From Pontibacter mangrovi (lineage in GTDB: Bacteria > Bacteroidota > Bacteroidia > Cytophagales > Hymenobacteraceae), in contig NZ_VFRQ01000001.1 in NCBI RefSeq assembly GCF_006385705.1, forward strand, positions 62,001 through 126,000: DNA of 64,000 bases, read 5' to 3'. Within the stretch, counting starts at the first letter, position 1; each line of letters opens with the position of its first letter. This document shows, piece after piece, positions 25,087 through 35,043 of the stretch. Under the pieces are notes generated by a model. The model had not been told where the DNA came from, made no database searches, and was given only the letters and a program-made list of their open reading frames with translations. The position numbers and the translations under genes are program-made.

Positions 25087-27549
25087 ATGAAAAAAGCATC
25101 TACAACTATCTTACAGGCCAAAGCAGTAAAGCAGGTACTTCGCCTGGTATACCTGATCTGCGGATTCTCTATATACATTACCGCCACGCCAATTCTGGCG
25201 CAGACTACACCCACGGTAAGTGGCATTGTAGCGGATGCCGCCACCCAGTCGCCGCTGGCGTATACTTCCATCGTGTTGCTGCACCTGCCGGACTCTGCCG
25301 TGGCTGCCTCTGAGATGACAGAGAGCGGCGGCACGTATACATTCAGCGAGGTGAAGCCTGGAATATATGTGGTGAAGGCGCTGATGGTAGGATTTAACCC
25401 CGCCGCAAGCTTACCATTTGAAGTAAAGCAGCAGGCGGTGGTGCTGCCGGCGTTGAAAATGCAGCAAAAAGCCAATGAACTGCAGGAAGTAGTGGTGCAG
25501 GGACAGAAACCCTTGCTGGAGCAGCAGCCCGACCGGCTGGTGATGAACGTGGAGCAGCTGAACACCGCGGGCGATAACGCCCTGGAGGTACTAAAGTATG
25601 CGCCGGGCGTACGGCTGGACAAGGACGAAAACATCCTGTTTAGGGGAAACGGCAGCGTGAATGTGATGATCAACGGCAAAATGACCTACATGACCAATGC
25701 GGAGTTAAGAAGCTACCTGAAATCCTTGCCAGCCGCAACTGTAAGCAAAGTAGAGCTAATGGCCAATCCGCCGGCCTCTTTTGATGCGGCAGGTACCGGT
25801 GGTGTGATCAACATCCTGTTAAAACGCGACGAGACAATGGGACTGAACGGCTCGGCCAATCTCAGCCTGGGGCAGGGAAAGTATGAGAAAGTGCGGGCAG
25901 GGGTGAATTTGAATTACAATACTGGCAAAGTAAGCCTTTTTACCCGCCTGAACGCCGGGCACTACAACTCCTTTAACCGCCTTACCTTAAGGCGCAACAT
26001 TAACGACAGCCTGTATAACCAGGTAAACTATTGGCACCCCATTACCAAAAGCTACAACCTGACAGCCGGTGCCGATTACTTTATAAACGCCAGGCATACC
26101 GTGGGCGTGATGGCCAAAAGCTATATTTCCCCGTCTGAAACCATGGTTACCAGCAACTCAGTGAACTATGATGCCGAAGGCGCTTTGTTTGGCCGGATGG
26201 CCATGCGCAACCCCGAGGAATCCAGCACCGATAACTATAGCGTGAACCTGAACTATAAGTTTGAGATAGACAGCACGGGTCGCGCCCTTAGCTTTGATGC
26301 GGACTATGTAACTTACGGAACCCAATCCAACGAACAGTTTACGAACCACTTTTACGGCGCAGCCGGAGAGGCAACGCAGGTTCCGGTGCAGTTGCGCAGC
26401 GCCAACGGGGCCGAGGCAAGTATAAAATCCCTGAAACTGGACTATGTGCACCCCTTCGGGAACGATTTTAAAGCAGAGGCTGGCTGGAAGAGCAGCTGGG
26501 TGCGAAATAACAGCGATGTGAAATTTGAAGAACTGCAGGAGCAGGGGTGGGTAAACGACACCATGCGCACCAACAGCTTTTTGTACAACGAGAACATTAA
26601 CGCGGCTTACCTAAGCCTGAGCAAGCAGTTCAGCGAGGCCTTCAGTATAAAAGCGGGAGTGCGTGCAGAGCAAACTAATGCGGAGGGCCATTCGGTAACA
26701 AAAGGTGAGGAGGTAGACAGAAACTACCTGAAGCTTTTCCCGAGCTTGTTTGTGAGCTACAAGGCAGATGAAAATAACCAGTTTTCAGCTTCCTATAGCC
26801 GCCGCATCAGCCGCCCGTCCTACAGCCGCCTGAACCCATTTACCTCTTTCAGCGACCCGTACACGGCCATGGAAGGAAACCCGTTCCTGCAGCCGTCTTT
26901 TTCCAACTCCCTGCAGGTTAACTACACGTACAAGAACTTTCAGTTGCTGAGCCTGAGTTACCTCGAAACGAATGATTTTGTGATGAACGTGATTGAGCAG
27001 AACGATGAGACAAAGGTCAGCATCAGCAAACCGCAAAACCTGAGCAAGGCAACTGACCTGACCCTTAGCAGCGGCGGCACGCTTCCCCTGACAGACTGGC
27101 TCTCCTCAACTCTGCAACTGGAAGGCAGCTACTCTACCATATCTACGCCGTTATTGGGCGAAAATTATAATACGGACCAGTTTACCTGGTCAGCCAGCAC
27201 AGATCAAACTGTAACATTGCCCAAAGCGTATAAACTGCAGCTTTCAGCGTACTATATTTCTCCGTCTGTGCAGGGCCTTCACCACATGAAGGCGGGTTAC
27301 CAGATAGACCTCGGGGCCAAAAAAGAGCTGTGGAACGGGAAAGCCACCCTGGGCCTAAAGTTGCGCGACGTGTTTAACACCAGCAGGTGGCGCAGCACGC
27401 TTCAGTATGCCAACGTAAATATGTTTTGGCAAAACCAATGGGAGAGCCGCCGCCTGGACTTGTCCTTTGACATTAAGTTTGGCAACTCTAAAGTAAAGAC
27501 CGCCCGCAACCGCAAAACCGGCACCGGTGAGGAAGAGGGAAGGTTGTAG
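25087..27549 (+). CDS. Outer-membrane beta-barrel receptor (TonB-receptor-like, OMP_b-brl type)
   Basis: 820 residues. Signal region (to about 40), carboxypeptidase-like regulatory domain (about 40-130, SGIVADAATQSPLAYTSIVL), plug-like segment (about 135-245, LKYAPGVRLDKDENILFRG and FDAAGTGGVINILLKRDE) and a beta-barrel (about 250-805). No classical TonB box is obvious. The first ATG was chosen; the signal peptide is long, so a start a few codons downstream is possible. Divergent from the LytS-type kinase and a plausible target of that system. Ligand unknown. Confidence 0.87.
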   Translation: MKKASTTILQAKAVKQVLRLVYLICGFSIYITATPILAQTTPTVSGIVADAATQSPLAYTSIVLLHLPDSAVAASEMTESGGTYTFSEVKPGIYVVKALMVGFNPAASLPFEVKQQAVVLPALKMQQKANELQEVVVQGQKPLLEQQPDRLVMNVEQLNTAGDNALEVLKYAPGVRLDKDENILFRGNGSVNVMINGKMTYMTNAELRSYLKSLPAATVSKVELMANPPASFDAAGTGGVINILLKRDETMGLNGSANLSLGQGKYEKVRAGVNLNYNTGKVSLFTRLNAGHYNSFNRLTLRRNINDSLYNQVNYWHPITKSYNLTAGADYFINARHTVGVMAKSYISPSETMVTSNSVNYDAEGALFGRMAMRNPEESSTDNYSVNLNYKFEIDSTGRALSFDADYVTYGTQSNEQFTNHFYGAAGEATQVPVQLRSANGAEASIKSLKLDYVHPFGNDFKAEAGWKSSWVRNNSDVKFEELQEQGWVNDTMRTNSFLYNENINAAYLSLSKQFSEAFSIKAGVRAEQTNAEGHSVTKGEEVDRNYLKLFPSLFVSYKADENNQFSASYSRRISRPSYSRLNPFTSFSDPYTAMEGNPFLQPSFSNSLQVNYTYKNFQLLSLSYLETNDFVMNVIEQNDETKVSISKPQNLSKATDLTLSSGGTLPLTDWLSSTLQLEGSYSTISTPLLGENYNTDQFTWSASTDQTVTLPKAYKLQLSAYYISPSVQGLHHMKAGYQIDLGAKKELWNGKATLGLKLRDVFNTSRWRSTLQYANVNMFWQNQWESRRLDLSFDIKFGNSKVKTARNRKTGTGEEEGRL

Positions 27550-27574
27550 TAAATCTAAATCTTACTTTACCACT

Positions 27575-27612
27575 GGCTGGCCCTGCTCCATTCCCTATAA
27601 GCAGGGCCAGCC
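27575..27612 (+). terminator. Terminator of the receptor gene
   Basis: GGCTGGCCCTGC (27575-27586) pairs perfectly with GCAGGGCCAGCC (27601-27612), 26 bases after the stop codon. Only a short T-run follows. Confidence 0.7.
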
Positions 27613-27686
27613 AATGGGCTTTTGCGGGTGTGCTTAAGATCTTTTAGATCAATATTAAGCTACGATAGCCTCCGGCATTGGCTTCT

Positions 27687-27905
27687 TTAGTTATGGTGCC
27701 TTGTGGTGCGTGGGCAGGTGTTCAGCCCGAAGATGGCATATAACGGGCAAAAAGCCACTAAACTAGTAAGTATAAAGATAGCGGCAACAACTAAGAGTAC
27801 GATTCCCAATGTGCCTGTAACAGTGCCTGTAAAGTATAAAATCGCTAAAACGGCCGCCACTACCAACCTGATAATTCTGTCGGCACTTCCCATGTTCTTT
27901 TTCAT
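27687..27905 (-). CDS. DUF2892 (YgaP-type) small membrane protein
   Basis: 72 residues, two membrane helices (about 11-28 and 32-50), followed by CPLYAIFGLNTCP. The N-terminal MGSADRIIRLVVAAVL is the DUF2892 signature. In other bacteria this module is fused to rhodanese domains; here it stands alone. Confidence 0.85.
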   Translation of the reverse strand: MKKNMGSADRIIRLVVAAVLAILYFTGTVTGTLGIVLLVVAAIFILTSLVAFCPLYAIFGLNTCPRTTRHHN

Positions 27906-28039
27906 ATCCTATTTAATTTTACTCTCGCTCGCTGCATACATAACCTGAAACAAGAGAGAAATTTTATAATTTAATAAGCGTAAAATTATTGGGTAAGTAT
28001 CTTGATAACAATGATATATGTCATGTATTGACGTGAAAT

Positions 28040-29227
28040 TCAATGAGTTTGCTCACTTACCGGAACAGAGGAGCTTATTAGCACGCCCTTTACGGGCACC
28101 GCTGTTATGGCCTTGTTCTTTGCCTTCAGCCCAAACGGCACGCGCAGCCAGTTCACCGGCATGATCACGTACTTCACCAGCACAAAGCAAAGTATAAACG
28201 TGCCCAGCGACATCAGGGTGAACTTGGTGCCGATCGATAACGGGGCATCCTGCAGGTAAAAGCCCAGGGCCACCGTTATCGTCTGGTGCAAAATGTAGAA
28301 GGGGTACACCATTTCGTTGGCCTGCGCCAGGTATTTGCTTTTGATGTTGAGGTGCTGCATGGCAAAGCCCAGGATGGCCATCATCCATAACCAGCGGTTG
28401 CTCTGCTTTATGATATAGTAGCTGTTTAGCTGGAATGCTGTAAAGTCTTTGTCTCTAAACCAGTAGGCCAACAGCACCAGGCTCAGGGTTAGCAAAGCCG
28501 TAGCCAGGCTGTACCAGCGTATTTTCCTGATCTTCTCCTGCAGCTCAGGAACCTTCATCAGTATAAAACCAACTAAAAACACGCTCACGTACAGGAAATG
28601 ATTGGCCCAGTCATCTATCAGGGCGTTGGTGGCTGGGAACCGCTCGTACAGGAGCACACCGCCCATACTTAGCCAAAGCGCAGGAGCCAGCAGTAGCATA
28701 ACGCCGTTGGTTTTGCTTAGGTTGAGTTTTGCTTTGCGCAGAAACAGTAGCAAGGGCAGCAAAAAGATACTGTAGTGCAGGATGTAGGCCAGATACCAGA
28801 GGTGGTGCCAGCTAAAGTTGCCCTGTGGGTAAGGCTCGAAATCAAAGACAGAGGGAAAGAAGCTCCAATAGCTGCCACTAAAGCCCTGCACCACCCGCTC
28901 AAAGTATACCTGCGGCGGCACCACCAGCAGCATGCCTACCAGCAGCGGCACCAGAATGCGCTTTAGCCTGTCTTTTACAAAGGTGCCTGCGCTGCGGTAG
29001 CCCAGGGCATAGTATACGCCCACGCCCGACACCAGGAATATCAGCGACATGCGCCACTGGCTCAGGAAAAGCATCGGGTACTCCATGCTCTCGCTGAGCT
29101 GGTTGTTTTTTACGTGCCACTCCCAGCTCACGAAGAACATGCCGGTGTGGTAAAAGATGAGGAGCGAAAAGGCCAGCACCCGCAGCCAGTCGAACTCGTA
29201 ACGTCTGATTTTTACTTGATTTTCCAT
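28040..29227 (-). CDS. Acyltransferase 3 family membrane protein
   Basis: 395 residues with ten or so membrane helices. FDWLRVLAFSLLIFYHTGMFF contains the family's active-site histidine near the first helix, and SLIFLVSGVGVYYALGYRS follows. Such enzymes O-acylate glucans or surface sugars (OpgC-like). The gene follows the AraC-type regulator at 29319 on the same strand with a 91-base gap, so the regulator may control it. Confidence 0.87.
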   Translation of the reverse strand: MENQVKIRRYEFDWLRVLAFSLLIFYHTGMFFVSWEWHVKNNQLSESMEYPMLFLSQWRMSLIFLVSGVGVYYALGYRSAGTFVKDRLKRILVPLLVGMLLVVPPQVYFERVVQGFSGSYWSFFPSVFDFEPYPQGNFSWHHLWYLAYILHYSIFLLPLLLFLRKAKLNLSKTNGVMLLLAPALWLSMGGVLLYERFPATNALIDDWANHFLYVSVFLVGFILMKVPELQEKIRKIRWYSLATALLTLSLVLLAYWFRDKDFTAFQLNSYYIIKQSNRWLWMMAILGFAMQHLNIKSKYLAQANEMVYPFYILHQTITVALGFYLQDAPLSIGTKFTLMSLGTFILCFVLVKYVIMPVNWLRVPFGLKAKNKAITAVPVKGVLISSSVPVSEQTH

Positions 29228-29318
29228 AGCGTTTCAGTTTTAGCACAAACCTAAGTATGGAAGTATGAAATAGCGGAATCTGCCGGTAAGTGCGAGGTGC
29301 TGGTTTATAGGGAAGCAC

Positions 29319-30467
29319 TTAAACTGCCCCGGGAACGCTGTTTTTGCGGTACTGTCCAGGTGTCTGCCCCGTCATTTTTTTAAAGGCCGCGCTGAAGGCA
29401 GACTTCGAAAGGTAGCCGGTCTGCTCGGCCACTTCCTCTATTTTGAGGTGTTGCTGCCCAGGGTCAGCAAGAATCTGCTTTGCCTCCTGGATGCGCAGCT
29501 CGGCCAGGTACTCGAAAAAGCTTTTGCCCAGGCACTCGTTCAGGCTCTGGGAAAGGTAGTGCGGCGAGGTGTGCAGCTGCCGGGCCAGCGCCGGCAGAGA
29601 GGCCGACGGCTGCGTGTAGAATTTCTCCTGTTCGGCTATTTTCAGCTTCTGCAGCAGGTCCTGCTTAGACTCCTCGCTCAGGGCCGACTTTTCATACTTT
29701 ACCTGCACCACCGGCTGAAAAAAGGTGGAGGCGGTAAGAATGCGGAAGGAGATGAAGAAAAGCTGCAGCACCAGGAAAGATGCCAGCAGATGGTCGCCCA
29801 GGTCCTCCTCATAGCTCATCTTCACAAAAAAGATCAATGCGAGGGTAGCCACAAAGAAGTACAGCAGCAGCCGGGCCCAGGAATAAAAGTATGGGTTGGA
29901 GGGCGTAGCGCCGCTTTGCCTTTTCAGGAGCACGAAGCATAGGAGGATGTAAGCCAGTATATGCAGCATGGTGAGCTCATTGACATACGCGGTCCAGTGC
30001 AAGGGGTCCCAGTAGAAATCAACAGTAACCGGCATATGCTCCATGTCGGGGAAATAGGCGCCGATGTAAGCATTATACTTTACGGTCTCGGGCTGCAAGT
30101 AAAAAAGCACGTGGTAGAGCAAATAAACGCCGAAGGGCGCCAGGTGCAACCACTGCTTGCGCGTCCAGTTGTTACCGTTCAGGCTCCGGAAAAGCAGGTA
30201 GGTGAGGGGGCCGACCGCAAAGTTCAGCGGCTCCGAGAAATCCACTAGCGGGAGCACCCGGAACATCAGGCCGCTGTAGCAGAGAAACACCTCCAGCACC
30301 ATGCAGGCGAAACTGAACACCAACGCGGCCAGCAGCAGGTGGTGGTACGGCTGCCGGTGCGGGCGCTTAGCCAGGAACAGCAGGGTCAGGAAAAAGCCCT
30401 GCGCTATACCCGCCAGAAGCAGGGCGGCGTACCAGTCGAACCGGAAGAAAGTGTCAGCGGTGGGCAT
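29319..30467 (-). CDS. AraC-family regulator with an N-terminal membrane domain
   Basis: 382 residues from ATG 30467. Seven membrane helices fill about residues 10-235, and an AraC-type double helix-turn-helix closes the protein (about 275-378; LARQLHTSPHYLSQSLNECLG and KIEEVAEQTGYLSKSAFSAAFKKMTGQTPGQYR). The frame is open upstream to 30584, but that extension looks non-coding and the terminator at 30548 lies inside it. A membrane-embedded sensor-regulator; likely target is the acyltransferase downstream. Confidence 0.88.
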   Translation of the reverse strand: MPTADTFFRFDWYAALLLAGIAQGFFLTLLFLAKRPHRQPYHHLLLAALVFSFACMVLEVFLCYSGLMFRVLPLVDFSEPLNFAVGPLTYLLFRSLNGNNWTRKQWLHLAPFGVYLLYHVLFYLQPETVKYNAYIGAYFPDMEHMPVTVDFYWDPLHWTAYVNELTMLHILAYILLCFVLLKRQSGATPSNPYFYSWARLLLYFFVATLALIFFVKMSYEEDLGDHLLASFLVLQLFFISFRILTASTFFQPVVQVKYEKSALSEESKQDLLQKLKIAEQEKFYTQPSASLPALARQLHTSPHYLSQSLNECLGKSFFEYLAELRIQEAKQILADPGQQHLKIEEVAEQTGYLSKSAFSAAFKKMTGQTPGQYRKNSVPGAV

Positions 30468-30547
30468 TATACTTTTCTTTATACTACAGGATGCTAAGCT
30501 ACTGAAAGATGTTAAAATCTTATTAAAATTTATACTGTTGCCACAAA

Positions 30548-30579
30548 CAAAAAGCCTGGCCCAAACGGGCCAGGCTTTG
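30548..30579 (-). terminator. Terminator of the receptor gene at 30605
   Basis: AAAGCCTGGCCC (30551-30562) pairs perfectly with GGGCCAGGCTTT (30567-30578); it lies just past the stop codon of the minus-strand receptor. Confidence 0.8.
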
Positions 30580-30604
30580 CGCAATCAAACAATAAATTAG
30601 ATTT

Positions 30605-33376
30605 TTAATGCCTGCCGCGCCACTGGCCACGGCCTCCTTCGTCTTCCATGTCCGGCGCCTCGCCGCTGAAGAACTTTCGCAGGTTATAAGTAAAGGTCAG
30701 CATAAAGTAGCGCTGCAGCACCGTGGACTGCACATCCTCTACATAGTCTGAGGCGATGTTGCGGTTGATGCTCACGTTCTGCTTTAGCAAGTCATTCACG
30801 CTCAGGCTTATCTCTCCCCGTTGGTTTTTGAAGATCTTTTTGCCAAGGCTCATGTTCCAGAGCACGTAGCTGTTATCGACGCCGGCAGAAAGGCCTGAAT
30901 TATACTCATGTCGCAGCTCTGTGCGGTACACCAGGCCTTTCCAGAGAATGGTGTTCAGGCGCAGGTTGGTGCTGTGGTTGTAGTAGTTGCTGTTCTGGTT
31001 GGTGCGCAGCGTGTTTTTCACGATGTTGTAAGAGCCGTTTGTAAACACGTTGAAGTCCACTTTCTCACTGATGTTACTACTGATGTTTAGGCCCAGCCTG
31101 AAGTTGGTGTTGTTGGCGTAGTTGATCAACTCATCAATCATACCGGGTGTTCTGGAGTAACCCACCGAGCCGTGCATGTTAAAGTTGGAGCTGATGAAGT
31201 TCACCGGCTGCCCGTAGTTAAAGAACGAGCGCACGCTCCAGTAGCCATCCAGGTTTACCGGGCGGTAAAAGCGGGCACCGGGGCGGTAAGTATAGCTTTC
31301 GGGCAGCTCAAAGGGTATGTCGCGGGTATAGATGCTGTTGGTGATGTAGTTCTGCGTCATGGTGCCGAAGATGCCCATGTAAAATACCTGGTTTGTTTCG
31401 GCATTAAAGTTACGGAAGCGCATGTACAGCCTGTTCTGGTACTCCTGGTCCAGCGACGGGTTACCGATTCTTGGCTGTAGCGGGTTAGAGATGTTCAGCA
31501 CGTTTTGCAGCTGCTCCACCGACGGCACATCCGTGCTGGTGCGGAAGTTAATGCGCAGGTTTCTGCTCTTTGAGAACTTGTACTCATACTCCGCCGAAGG
31601 CAGCACATTGGTGAAGCTGCGCTTTAATGTATAGTCTTCCGGAAAAATCCGCTCGCCTTGCAGTGTGGCATACTGGTAGCGGGCATTCAGCTGCAGGTTG
31701 GCTTTATCAGACCGGAACTGGTAGCTCGGGCCAAAGCTCTGCGCCAAGTAATCGCTCTGGAAGGTGTTGCTCAGCGGTGAATTAAAGTCGTTGTACGCAT
31801 TCTCGCTTTCCACGTAGTCGTAGGTTCTGCGGTCGGCGTCGTTTTGCTGGTTACGGATGTTGTACTCCAACTGCAGCCGCGATTGCTCCCCAAGCCGCTG
31901 CGAATAGTCCAGGTTGCCCGACCAGGCAAGGTTCGATCTGTCGAGGTTGAGGTACTGGTTTCGGGTAACGTCGCGCTCCGGTTCTACCAGGTTTCGTGTA
32001 TCTTCCAGTTGGTAGGTGTCGCCTTCGGTAGAGTTGTAACTGGTGTTCAGCTCGGTGGTAAGGATGCGGCCGGAGTCGCCGAAGCGGTGCGAGAACAGGA
32101 TATTGTTGCTGAAGTATAGCGAAGCATTATCTGTGTCATCAGAGTTGAGAGAGTTTGAAAGCTCATTTCCCTCTGCGTTTGTGGTGGCGTTGCGGCTTGT
32201 AAACGATTGCGTCCGCTCTACCGTTAATCTTGGTGTTACCAGTAGGCGGTTGTTCTCGTTGATGTTATACTGCAGCCTAAAGTTAAAGCGGTGGCTGTCG
32301 GAGATGTCCTGGTTCAGGCTATTTTCGGTGTAGGAGGTGTCGCTGTTCACGTAATCGCGGAAGCGGTACTGGTTGTTCACCACATCGCGGCCGGAGTAGT
32401 TGTAGTTGCCGCCAACTTCCATTTTCTTTCCCCAGTTATCGTTATAGTTCAGCCCGAAGGTGTTTGTCTTGATGATGCCGTCCGGTGAGCCGCCGCCCCA
32501 GCCTCTGCGCCCGCGCATGCCGCCGCCTGGTGTCTCGCCAATAGAGAAGTCGAACATGTTGATATTGTTCGTAAGCCCTGTCAGGGTGATGCGCTGATCG
32601 CCTTTAAAGTAATTGACAGAAGCGCCCACCATGTAGCGGTCGTCGGTGCCGTAACCGGCTGAGGCCTTGCCTGCATAACCATGGCGGAGCTCTTTTTTTG
32701 TAACGAAGTTGAGCGTTTTAACGCGGTTGCCGTCGTCAAAGCCACTGAAAGAGGCACGGTCGCTCTGTCCGTCAAATACCTGCACGCTCTCCACCATATC
32801 AGCCGAGAGGTTACGCACCGCTGAGTTCACGTCTTCGCCGGTATAGCGCTTGCCGTCTATCATCACCTGCTGCACATCCTCGCCCTGCGCCTGTATCTTT
32901 CCATCCTGCACCGTTACGCCCGGCATTTTGGTTACCAAGTCTTCGGCGCTGGCATCGGGGGCTGTTTTAAAGGCCTTGGCGTTGAACTGAGAGGTGTCGC
33001 CTTTCTGCTCGCCCAGCGGCGCCCGGCCAATAATCTGCACTTCCTTGATAGCTGTGGCACCGTCCTGCAACATCAGTTGCCCCAACTCTACCGGCTTGCC
33101 CGCCACCTGCACCTTACGGCTAAAGTTCTGAAAGCCTATGTAATTTATCTCCAAAGTATACTGCCCCTGCGCCACCCGCTCAAACCGGAAACGGCCTTCT
33201 CCGTCTGTGGCTGTTACGGATTTTGTGGCATCGGAAGTGCGCGTGAGCACCACGTTGGCACCCGGGAGCGCTGTGTTGTCGGCGGCGCTTTGCACGCTGC
33301 CGCTCACTGAGGTTGTTTGGCCGTATGCCTGCGCTACAGCTACAAGCATCAGAAAAAAGGTAAAAAGCCTCTTCAT
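30605..33376 (-). CDS. Large outer-membrane beta-barrel receptor with carboxypeptidase-like domain
   Basis: 923 residues. Signal peptide to about 19 (VAVAQAYGQ), carboxypeptidase-like domain (about 20-110), a plug-like domain (about 112-230; KMPGVTVQDGKIQAQGEDVQQVMIDGKRY) and a beta-barrel of the OMP_b-brl_3 type. Gly/Arg-rich stretches occur near residue 285 (GGGMRGRRGWGGG) and at the C-terminus (GGRGQWRGRH), an unusual barrel end because no terminal aromatic is present. Substrate unknown. Confidence 0.87.
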   Translation of the reverse strand: MKRLFTFFLMLVAVAQAYGQTTSVSGSVQSAADNTALPGANVVLTRTSDATKSVTATDGEGRFRFERVAQGQYTLEINYIGFQNFSRKVQVAGKPVELGQLMLQDGATAIKEVQIIGRAPLGEQKGDTSQFNAKAFKTAPDASAEDLVTKMPGVTVQDGKIQAQGEDVQQVMIDGKRYTGEDVNSAVRNLSADMVESVQVFDGQSDRASFSGFDDGNRVKTLNFVTKKELRHGYAGKASAGYGTDDRYMVGASVNYFKGDQRITLTGLTNNINMFDFSIGETPGGGMRGRRGWGGGSPDGIIKTNTFGLNYNDNWGKKMEVGGNYNYSGRDVVNNQYRFRDYVNSDTSYTENSLNQDISDSHRFNFRLQYNINENNRLLVTPRLTVERTQSFTSRNATTNAEGNELSNSLNSDDTDNASLYFSNNILFSHRFGDSGRILTTELNTSYNSTEGDTYQLEDTRNLVEPERDVTRNQYLNLDRSNLAWSGNLDYSQRLGEQSRLQLEYNIRNQQNDADRRTYDYVESENAYNDFNSPLSNTFQSDYLAQSFGPSYQFRSDKANLQLNARYQYATLQGERIFPEDYTLKRSFTNVLPSAEYEYKFSKSRNLRINFRTSTDVPSVEQLQNVLNISNPLQPRIGNPSLDQEYQNRLYMRFRNFNAETNQVFYMGIFGTMTQNYITNSIYTRDIPFELPESYTYRPGARFYRPVNLDGYWSVRSFFNYGQPVNFISSNFNMHGSVGYSRTPGMIDELINYANNTNFRLGLNISSNISEKVDFNVFTNGSYNIVKNTLRTNQNSNYYNHSTNLRLNTILWKGLVYRTELRHEYNSGLSAGVDNSYVLWNMSLGKKIFKNQRGEISLSVNDLLKQNVSINRNIASDYVEDVQSTVLQRYFMLTFTYNLRKFFSGEAPDMEDEGGRGQWRGRH

Positions 33377-33650
33377 GTTATGGTTGTGAAGTCATAGTAT
33401 GTGTCGCATGTTTAGACACAGGCTGCCTGGCAAGGTTTAAGCGTGCCTTAAAATATTAGCGTTTTGCATTAGATTTTATGAGGCTCTTCATGGATGCCTT
33501 AGTTTTAGAGGAAATGTAAAACTATTTCCGGCCAAAGGGGTTACTTTTATACTTGTAATCGTATATAGAGCAAGCTGTCCGTTTTGCCCTGGGTTTATAC
33601 TTATGCGGCATTGGCTGGCCATCTCCACCCATCATACTTAAATATTTTCC

Positions 33651-34166
33651 TTGGCTGTTCTAGGTGCCATATCCGGATTTTTGCGGCGCAGGCTGGTGCT
33701 GCCGGTTTCTAACCTGCTGCGGCAGGGCATGACGCCGCGTAGCTTGTCTGCCACGGTGGCTGTGGGCAGTGTGGTGGGAGTGGTGCCTGCCATTGGGGTT
33801 ACCACCTTGCTGAGTACAGCGCTGGCTGCGCGCTTCCGGCTCAACATTGCTGCTACCGTGTTAGTGAGTTACCTGGTGCAGCCGTTGCAGTTGCTGCTGG
33901 CCATTCCGTTTATCCGCCTGGGTATTTCTTTTTTCGGGCTTGGAGAGCTGCGGCTGACGCTGGATGAGATGCAACTGATGTTTCAGGAAGACTGGCTGGA
34001 GGCGATCAGCAAACTATGGATGGCCAACCTGGCAGGCATTGCGGCATGGGCGGTGATTTCGGTGCCGTCCGGTGCCGGTTTATACTTTATACTTTTGCCG
34101 CTGCTGCAACGTGTGCTTCCGAAAGCAGAACCCGCCGGGGCAGAGGCTGCCACTTTAGAACTGTAG
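33651..34166 (+). CDS. DUF2062 family membrane protein
   Basis: 171 residues with two to three membrane helices; GMTPRSLSATVAVGSVVGVVP and QPLQLLLAIPFIRLG are typical DUF2062 blocks. A stop codon lies four codons before the TTG at 33651 and no in-frame ATG precedes the conserved region, so TTG is the likely start. Function unknown. The gap 33377-33650 before it holds two TATACTT copies and no other clear signal. Confidence 0.82.
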   Translation: MAVLGAISGFLRRRLVLPVSNLLRQGMTPRSLSATVAVGSVVGVVPAIGVTTLLSTALAARFRLNIAATVLVSYLVQPLQLLLAIPFIRLGISFFGLGELRLTLDEMQLMFQEDWLEAISKLWMANLAGIAAWAVISVPSGAGLYFILLPLLQRVLPKAEPAGAEAATLEL

Positions 34167-34210
34167 TTGCTAAATAACAATTAGAGTATTGTTGAACTTT
34201 GTTTTTCTAT

Positions 34211-34930
34211 TTAGGTGGTATAAAAGAAGTACCAACCGTCTCCAAATTCTATCAAGCGAACGATTACAAAACCGTAAGGAGGCATAGTGTCCCCCTCCTT
34301 TAATTCTTTCGAAAATGCTTTTACATATCCATACTCGTTGTCAACAAAGCCATCAACTGTTAAAATGAAGTAATCATCGGTACGCTGTAGAGATATAACT
34401 TCTGAATCCTCAAGCCTGTCTCTTAGCTCACTGATCTGCTCCAGCTTTAGGTTGTGCTCGGTAATATAGTCTCCAAACGCTTTTTCTAACTCTAATTTGT
34501 TAGTATAGCTTTTTTCATTTGAAATCGCTTTGTCATTTAATCTCTTCTGATACCGAAGCATATCTGTCATTTTATAAACCTCAGCTTCTTTACTTAATTC
34601 ATCTAGGCTTTCTAGATTCTTTCTGTTTGTGTAATAGTGGAGGTAATGCCCAACGCTTAACTGTGGCATCAAAAATGAAAAGCAAATAGTTGCTAAGAAT
34701 AAAGCCACTGGAGAATAGGACGCTAACTTCTTTAATCCATTTAAAGGTATGGTAATTAGGGAGAAGAGAAGCCCTAGAAGTGTAACCCCCATCAGCAACA
34801 GCATGTCGATAAACGGACCTGTTAGTATGGAGAATTGAAGATCAAAAATATCTGCATAGAGAAGTATGCCGCTACAGACTATGGCGATGATTTTGACCCC
34901 TTTTGTAAGGGTTTTTCTTAAGTGCATCAT
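34211..34930 (-). CDS. Hypothetical membrane protein
   Basis: 239 residues, not recognised. Three hydrophobic helices (about 13-30, 36-60, 72-92) are followed by a charged, partly coiled region (about 100-170; LDELSKEAEVYKM, LEQISELRDRLED) and a C-terminal part rich in aromatic residues (GDGWYFFYTT). It is more AT-rich than its neighbours and may have been acquired. Two adjacent Met codons at the start leave the exact start open. Confidence 0.65.
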   Translation of the reverse strand: MMHLRKTLTKGVKIIAIVCSGILLYADIFDLQFSILTGPFIDMLLLMGVTLLGLLFSLITIPLNGLKKLASYSPVALFLATICFSFLMPQLSVGHYLHYYTNRKNLESLDELSKEAEVYKMTDMLRYQKRLNDKAISNEKSYTNKLELEKAFGDYITEHNLKLEQISELRDRLEDSEVISLQRTDDYFILTVDGFVDNEYGYVKAFSKELKEGDTMPPYGFVIVRLIEFGDGWYFFYTT

Positions 34931-34987
34931 ACTTTATACTTAGTGGAGCGGCTTTCGAATAAAGTAAATAGTATGTAATAATAAAAC

Positions 34988-35022
34988 GAGCAAGCCGGCC
35001 TCCTTCGAGTGCCGGCTTGTTC
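34988..35022 (-). terminator. Terminator of the OmpA lipoprotein gene
   Basis: CAAGCCGGC (34991-34999) pairs with GCCGGCTTG (35011-35019), extended by further pairs; located 22 bases past the stop codon on minus. Confidence 0.75.
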
Positions 35023-35043
35023 AATTTATGAGTCTGTGCTGGT

